A stretch of 64,000 nucleotides of DNA, taken from NCBI RefSeq assembly GCF_026210795.1, contig NC_089439.1:4774001-4838000 (forward strand), written 5' to 3'. This stretch comes from Rhizophagus irregularis (lineage: Eukaryota; Glomeromycota; Glomeromycetes; Glomerales; Glomeraceae). This document shows positions 57,471-64,000 of the stretch, piece after piece (within the stretch, counting starts at the first letter, position 1; each line of letters starts with the position of its first letter). The notes beneath the pieces were generated by a model. The model ran no database searches. It had not been told where the DNA came from and saw only the letters and a list, made by a program, of their open reading frames with translations. Made by a program: the position numbers and the translations under genes.

Positions 57471-60400
57471 GATATGCTTAATAATCAAATGAAATTAATT
57501 ACAAAATGCTGTATTGCTGTATCGGTTTCGATTTTTTTGTGTAATCTCTATCATAGTCTCAATACATTAAAATCAAATAAATTTTTTCACTTTGTTTTAT
57601 TTAATACTTATGTTTTTAATTATTTGTTTTGTTAACTTTATTAGCAAAATTACAAATAATGTTAAATGAACATTTTTCATATTTTAAAAGTATGACATGT
57701 TTTAAAAGAATGAAATTTTACTTCATGTTTTTCTAAGATATTACGCGTGGCTGATAATTAATCAGTAATCTATCTAACTTCTACAGTATAATCAATCCTT
57801 AAAAAATTTTATTTTATTATGACACTTATCATAAATGCAAATATGTCATTTTTATTAAGTGAGATTATCTATTTATTTCAAGGAGAGGACTCATTTTTTA
57901 TTGAAAAATTCATCAAATATTTATTCATATGAGATTATTATTGTTGCACAGGTTTTTGACGATTGGTTAGGTAGTAACAGAAAGATAAATAAGGATCGAT
58001 TACCAATCAGTAAGGTAATATGACGTTAAATAGCAAGTGGTGAGACAAATCGGAATATAGGTGTGTAAATAGTGAACAATTAGTAATAAAGTGTATAACA
58101 ATAAGCAAACGGAATATAGCGACAGGTCAACAAATGACAATAAACAGTGCGACAATACTAAACAAATTAAATTATAACGCTTGGTTTAGATTTTAACAAT
58201 AATTTTAATTCTTAAACAAATAATTTTACAAATAACATACGAGAGTTTCTCTTACTCTTATAACTTTAATCCTATAATAAATATTAAATTAAACATAATA
58301 ACATTTAAACATTACTTAATTTTAAATAAAACAGATTTATTATGGAAAATCGGAAACAAATTGGCAGGGTTATTCATTAACAAATAAAATACAATATTAC
58401 TACCTCTTTCGGCGCTCTGTAATATTCGTATACACACCTTCCCAAACCCTTCACAAATCGGTCCTTATATATCGTTCAAAATTCGGCACAAATTCGCTTA
58501 TCGAACAAATTCACCATCCGGTCAATTTTGCCTCCGGTCAAATTCGCCGATCAGACAGTTAAGCCACTTCTATCTTAGCCACCCATCTCTAAGCCTCCGA
58601 TTTCCGTCTATGATATACCCAATAAATAAATAAACTATAAAAATCAACTATATATATATATATATAATAAACTATAAATTTAACCTAAAACTAAAATAAC
58701 GTATATATATTTAAAAAAATATCCCGTGACATTATCCAAAAAGGAAAGTACGGGCCATAGAAATCCATCATAATCCTGAGTTCTAAATCCTGAAACTTTA
58801 TTATATTATATTCCGGTCACTATCTAGACAATTATATTTATTTTAATTATGTTTATTATTTTAAGCTAAATTTTGTTTTTTACATATGTATGAACCTCCA
58901 TATTATTTTATATTATCGGATAAAAAAATTTTTTTCTTTTTAAAAAAAAAATAAAACCAATGCAAGTGGGTCAAATTAAAGTCATTCTAAGGCTTTTCCG
59001 TTTTACATCAATTTGGTAGATACATGGATATATTATATTTAAGTGAAACTAAAGCTACGTTACATTTCTGAGAAAAAATTCTTCCGAGAAAAGTGCTATG
59101 TGACTCTACAATGTGTTAATCACATGGAATGTCTGTAACAAAATTTTTACGCTCTGTTTGATTTTGGAAAAGCTTTCGTAGTTTCGTATGAATTTTATCC
59201 TATTTTACCATTTTTTCAATAATATTTTTCAAAGTAGTCAAAATTTCACTTTTCAACCCTTAGAAATTTCCTTCAATTAATACTAAACATTACAATGCGG
59301 TTAACTAAATAAGTACGTACAGTAAATATATAGGATTAGCCAAATTTAAGCCAAAAATACGCAAACTAATAAAAATTTTAATAAAATTGATGACCTAACT
59401 ATGTTAAATTGTACGCAAATCAAAATTTCATTCCATTAAGATCATCTGTGTACCCTACCCTGTGAGTCCTATCTTTCTATCTGAATCAATTTTTAGCACA
59501 TCTACACAATCTTTTTGAGCTAGCCACGCATAAAAAAAAATTATTTTAATATTTTCAGTTATTAAACAGTTTTTTTAACCGTAATATTGAAATTTTTAAA
59601 AAATTTTAATGCTAATTATAAATTATCTTTTTGTTATTCGCTTTATAATGAGAGTTATTAAAAAATTTTTGACTGAGACAATGGTTGTAGTAGATTTTGC
59701 AATAAGCCAATGCAAAATGTATTCATAGATATAGTATACCAACATCGCTTGTTTTAAAGTTACAATAAAATTAAAATACAAGCATTCCATTAAAATACTA
59801 CTTGCATGAGCTACTTTTAAAATTTTTGTTATGAGTTTCTAAACATTTTATTGTATAAAATTAAATCTAAAACTAATTTTTTTTTACTAATTGTAAAATA
59901 AAATGTAGATCAGTCACGTAAAATTTAGTTCGGTCAACATCACAGGGCTCAGCACAGTTATAGCGAAGTCCGATCAAAGTTTAATTCGGTCAATTCACAT
60001 GACTGTGCTAAAAAATTGACATTACCGGACTCAGAAAGGTCATCGGACCGGACACCGTAAATGCATAACCTTTTAATTTTATAAAAAAACACGAATTTGA
60101 AGATTCAGAGAAATTTTTTAAAGTAATAAAAATGAATACACAGCATCCAATACGTACCAAGAGAAAATCTCTTATTTATCATCATCATTTTTTTTAATAA
60201 GAAATTTGATATAAAAAAGAGAGTTAAAATTCATTAAAAAACTTAGAAAGTAAGCATTAAACAATGTTTATTTCTGTAAAACAGACAAATCTTGATATAT
60301 TTATTAATGTATTATGATTCTATTGGTTTTATAATTTCTGACTTATGAATAATATACTTTTAATAACAAATAAGTAATCACCAAAATTTATATAATTTAG

Positions 60401-60586
60401 TATCTTGGTATATACTTATTAGGTAATAAAATATTCCGAATGAGATATTCAATGTTGAATCCTACTGGATATTGCAGTATTTTTCCTTAATGATTTCATT
60501 TATTGAATGAGATATCCATCAGTCTTTGACTGATATCTATCTAAATAAATAATAAATATATTACTTCCTTTAAAAATGTAAGAAAA
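57471..60586. other. 3-kb stretch between the P450 genes without recognisable genes
   Basis: AT-rich. 57950-58150 and 58400-58570 are less AT-biased (for example CGGTCAATTTTGCCTCCGG) and look like old repeat sequence. 59935-60060 has a small inverted pair AGCACAGTTAT / TGACTGTGCT and CGGACCGGACACCG. From about 60190 the sequence matches the far flank of P450-1. No coding signal seen. Confidence 0.5.
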
Positions 60587-62313
60587 TCAATTTCTTAATC
60601 TAATTTCAACTAATAAATCGACACTAAGAATCATAACACGGCCACTCGTAGTTTTAATAGGAGTATTCATATCTGCTAAATCGATTTCATATTTTCTAAA
60701 CAATAAAGCCATCAAACAAACTAATCCAATCGTTGCCAATTTTCTTCCTGGGCATAGTCTTAATCCTCCACCAAACATTAAAAAAGAATTCTTCTTTGGT
60801 TCAAAATTTTCATCCATCCATCTATCAGGGTTAAATTTATTAGGTTCTTCCCAATCATCATCATTATTGTGAATAGCTTTAAGATTAACTAGAAACACTG
60901 TATCAGCTGGCCAGTGATATTTCGCTATTTTACTAGGTTTATCAAAGCATCTTGATAATAAGTGTACTACTGGATGAATGCGCGCTACTTCCTTTACAAT
61001 TGCTTCACAATATCCTAAATTATAAAAATCATCTTTAGTAATTGGTCGCATTTTATCACCTTGGAATATACTATCAATTTCTTTTAGCATTTTCCTCTTT
61101 ACATCTGGATTATGTGCAATATAATAGACAATGAGTGAAAGCATATTCGCAGTCTATATTTGAAATAATGTTTAAATTAATTTTAAGTTAAAGCACATTG
61201 CGTTTATGTTAAATTTCAATGATTAAAAATTGTATATAAACATAAACATAAAATTTCTCTAAAAAATTTACTTACTTTGTAAGTTCCAGTATGAATTCCA
61301 TCAAGTATATTAACGCGAATTTCGGTGTCACTCATAGATCTCATAGCTTCACTCATGGTTACACCAGTATGAATATAATTATCATCACGAAGTGTATTTT
61401 TAATAATCATCGATGTCAACATATCATGCGGTAATGGTTCATCCAATGGTGTTTTTTTAATTTCTTCCCTACGACTCTTAATAATTGCATCCAGTCTTTG
61501 ATTAATAAATTCCATGCTTTTAAGCACTTCATCTGCTTTATTTTTAAAACATGGAACATAATGTCGTATGAAAGGAGGAATTACGAAAAATAGTGTATAC
61601 TCCATAAGAAGCTTACGAAGTGCTTGAGTTAATTTTACAGAAGCTTTGACTCTTTCTGGTTCATACTCAGTTTTTTCATCACTGAGAGTGTCAAAATAAG
61701 CTGCCATTGAATAAGATCTTTTACCAGTTAACAGTTTAAAAATAATATCATTCGTGTAATGACAAAACCATTCAGAAAAATCCAATTTATTTTTATTTTC
61801 TTTAATAATTTCTTCTTTAAGAAATAACTTACTCCAATAAATTTCTAATTCATTGAAAAGTTTGTTTGTCTGATCAATAGCTTCATTAGTAAATTTTGGT
61901 GACAAAATAGCTTGATTAAAAAAATGATGGTTGAACGTCCACGATTTATAATCATTATTTAATGATAATCCTTTTCCTTGCAATCCCAATTCTTCTGTTC
62001 CTTGGCAATTGCGAAATCTTTTCCCAGGCGTATTTTTTGATAAAAAATCATCAAGATATTCTCTCCGACATAAAACTATAGATCGTATATTACCATATAT
62101 CTCATATATGTCACTATATTTCTCGTAACAGTAATTGAAAAACGAATTGATATCTCCATTAAACCACCAATAAACGTAAGGAAAATAGTTGATTAGTGGG
62201 AATGGAAATAGACAAGGTAAAGGATTGACACGGGTAAAATATTTGTAATAATAATATGTCACATACGTCATTAACATTGTAATTAACAATAAAACAAAAT
62301 CCTCAATCATCAT
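60587..62313 (-). CDS. Cytochrome P450, copy 2
   Basis: Exons (minus) 62313-61276 and 61153-60587 (122-bp intron, phase 0) give 534 aa. The intron position is the same as in copy 1 and most of the protein is identical. The membrane anchor, EVAR (about 401-404), FNPDRW and haem loop FGGGLRLCPGR (Cys about 480) are all kept, so it should be active. Differences cluster around about residues 195-215 (KTEYEPERVKASVKL versus KYEGQSARFKDSVKL) and in a four-residue insert TMSE near 325. Substrate-pocket divergence is possible but unproven. Same strand as copy 1: a tandem segmental duplication. Confidence 0.93.
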
Positions 62314-63335
62314 ATTATAACTTTTTTTTAAAACTATGATATTGCCAACCGTATGTATACTTTTTTTGAGTATTTTTATTATTATTCAACTAACAGGTAA
62401 ATTTATATTTTTTAGTAATTAACGACTAGAACTAATTTGATTCAAGATGTGTGATCGTCAATGATCTTTTGCATGTGGTAATTAATTTTTTTATTACTTT
62501 TGCAGATCTTTTTTTTTTTTAATAACTAGGGATGCTTTGGGGCGCATTTCGCCATGTTTATACAGGATGTATTTATTAATTAAAAAAAACTTTATTTGGA
62601 AAATTTAAAGGGGCTTGCAGCGTTAATTTAAGGCGTGCGTTATTTAATTAAAATTGATGATTGAAAATATTACTGCACAAAACAATTGTGAATTTTATTT
62701 TTTTAAAAAATTAAAAAAATTGTTGTTTAAAAAAAAGTATCAAATAAAAAATTTATTATGTTGTTAATGCTAATTTTTTTTAAAAAAATTTTACTTAAGA
62801 AATTCTATAATAAAAAAAGAAAAAATTAAAAATTAAAATAATATTATAAAATAATAAAAAATATTATTTTATTATTGTTTTAAAAAAATGTACATTAAAA
62901 AAAAAATGTTTATGATAAAAATAAATTGTTTATTATTCGTTAAAAAAATGCACCAGCGCGGGTTTATATGATCACGTGACGTTTATTTATACAGTTTACA
63001 TTAGGATCGGCATCGTGCATGAATAGAGAAACCGCGCAAAAAAATCACTTTATTGCGTCAAATCTTATTTGATATGATTTGCAGATCAATTTTTATGAAA
63101 TTAATGTGTGACGTTAATTATAAATAGATAACACGTATATTTTTCATATGAAAGTACTTTCAATTTCTCATTTATCATAAACATAAAAAAATATTTTCCA
63201 AAAATCAAAAAAATACTGGTGTTAAAGGTATCATCCAAAACAATACGTATTAGATGCTATTGTCCTGTATTACAAATGAAATATGATTATTTACTTTATA
63301 TTAAATAAATAAAAAAAAGGCAATTTCTATTTGTA
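62314..63335. repeat. Upstream flank of P450-2
   Basis: To about 62960 it parallels 54907-56010 without the MITE found there. Beyond that it is AT-rich with no gene seen. Confidence 0.7.
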
Positions 63336-63568
63336 CACGGGGTGTTTAAACACAGGTCATATTAGTAGATTAAAAACGGCATTCAAAACCTCTTTTAATG
63401 CCTTAAGTAAACTTGCAGAGCAGGTGAAAATACATATATTTATCTGTAATATAATAAGAATAAAAAGTAAAAGAGTATAATGTCGGTAGCATTCAATTTC
63501 AAATTAAAAAACAAAAAATTAGTCTATTAAAAATTATATTTATATGACCCGTGTACAAACACCCCGTG
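63336..63568. mobile_element. 233-bp CACGGGGTGTTT-ended MITE, TA duplication
   Basis: CACGGGGTGTTTAAACACAG and its near complement at the right end (CAAACACCCCGTG) extend to about 30 bp, including GGTCATAT / ATATGACC. TA flanks both sides (63334-63335, 63569-63570). An ACTTGCAGAGCAG word inside also occurs near 10435. Confidence 0.85.
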
Positions 63569-64000
63569 TAAACTTAGAAATTTTCTAAAAAAAAATCTTA
63601 TAAATAATTAAGTAATAACAAATGTATAAGTTTTCTTTAAAAAATATGAATTAAATATTCAATGAAAAATCTTATCGATTTGAAAAGAATGTTAGTTACA
63701 TTCTTAAAATGAAAAAAAAAATAAAAAGAACTCACACCCCTGGTCAATACTCATTTACCCAAGAGTCAAAAGCCAATCCCTTTAAATAAATCCAAAAAAA
63801 AAAATGTTTTAAGATAAAAAAATCGGCTATAGGACCAATTTTATCCTTAGGACCGGTCAAAAAAATTCTCATTTTGGTAAATTAGTAAGCTGATCAACAA
63901 TTTATTGACGGGTATATTAAGTGACATACCGAATTACTCCTGTAAAAAATGTTGATCCGCGTTTTATATTTCCATGTTTTCCGTGAATGTATCATTTTCG
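63569..64000. other. AT-rich end of window
   Basis: No gene, element end or repeat recognised. Confidence 0.4.

Noticed and set aside
1-64000. CRISPR arrays, rRNA or tRNA genes
   Set aside because: No spaced identical repeats of CRISPR type (and the DNA is eukaryotic). No rRNA signature or convincing cloverleaf was found by eye. A tRNA scan would be the decisive check.

Overview
This is a eukaryotic nuclear contig, very AT-rich, with short introns (mostly GTAAGT/GTATGT donors and T-rich TTTAG acceptors) and a heavy load of DNA transposons. The protein styles (F-box/LRR protein opening LNKDVLFLIAENLQDD, secreted kelch protein with one C-terminal membrane helix, small secreted cysteine protein, clustered P450s) resemble arbuscular mycorrhizal fungi of the Rhizophagus type. 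That placement is recognition, not a search result.

Layout. 1-16.6 kb is almost gene-free: a TCCGGA-rich inverted-repeat element (269-934), low-complexity A/T DNA, a hAT relic (about 3.8-5.2 kb), and a 6.6-kb structure with ~0.93-kb inverted arms (5978-12607) that holds nested insertions whose empty sites survive in neighbouring repeat copies. 16.6-24.1 kb carries the first part of a lineage-specific family of two-repeat Myb-like genes. 24.5-26.7 kb is a complete NAR1 (cytosolic Fe-S assembly). 27.6-29.2 kb is a five-exon secreted kelch protein, followed by a truncated copy (30.4-31.3 kb) mixed with hAT debris. A two-exon small secreted protein (31.9-32.3 kb) and an F-box protein (33.6-35.1 kb) follow. 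38.3-51.1 kb resumes the Myb-like family, interrupted by a MULE transposon with long TIRs and a 9-bp target duplication (43531-49339) and by a hAT element with an 8-bp duplication inside the last member. 51.5-64 kb holds two tandemly duplicated cytochrome P450 genes with duplicated flanks.

The most notable item is the Myb-like family: seven gene-size models plus one truncated copy, all with the same exon plan. A short first exon is followed by repeat-1 helices, then a 26-nt micro-exon encoding the 'W..xLDP' end of repeat 1, then repeat 2 plus a variable tail, several ending in a shared 'EILC' motif. One locus reads as a phase-compatible four-repeat fusion. Two members (E and G) form a separate subfamily in opposite orientations. 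I know of no named family matching this arrangement.

All gene models were spliced by eye from frame, phase and family comparison. No transcript or database evidence was available.
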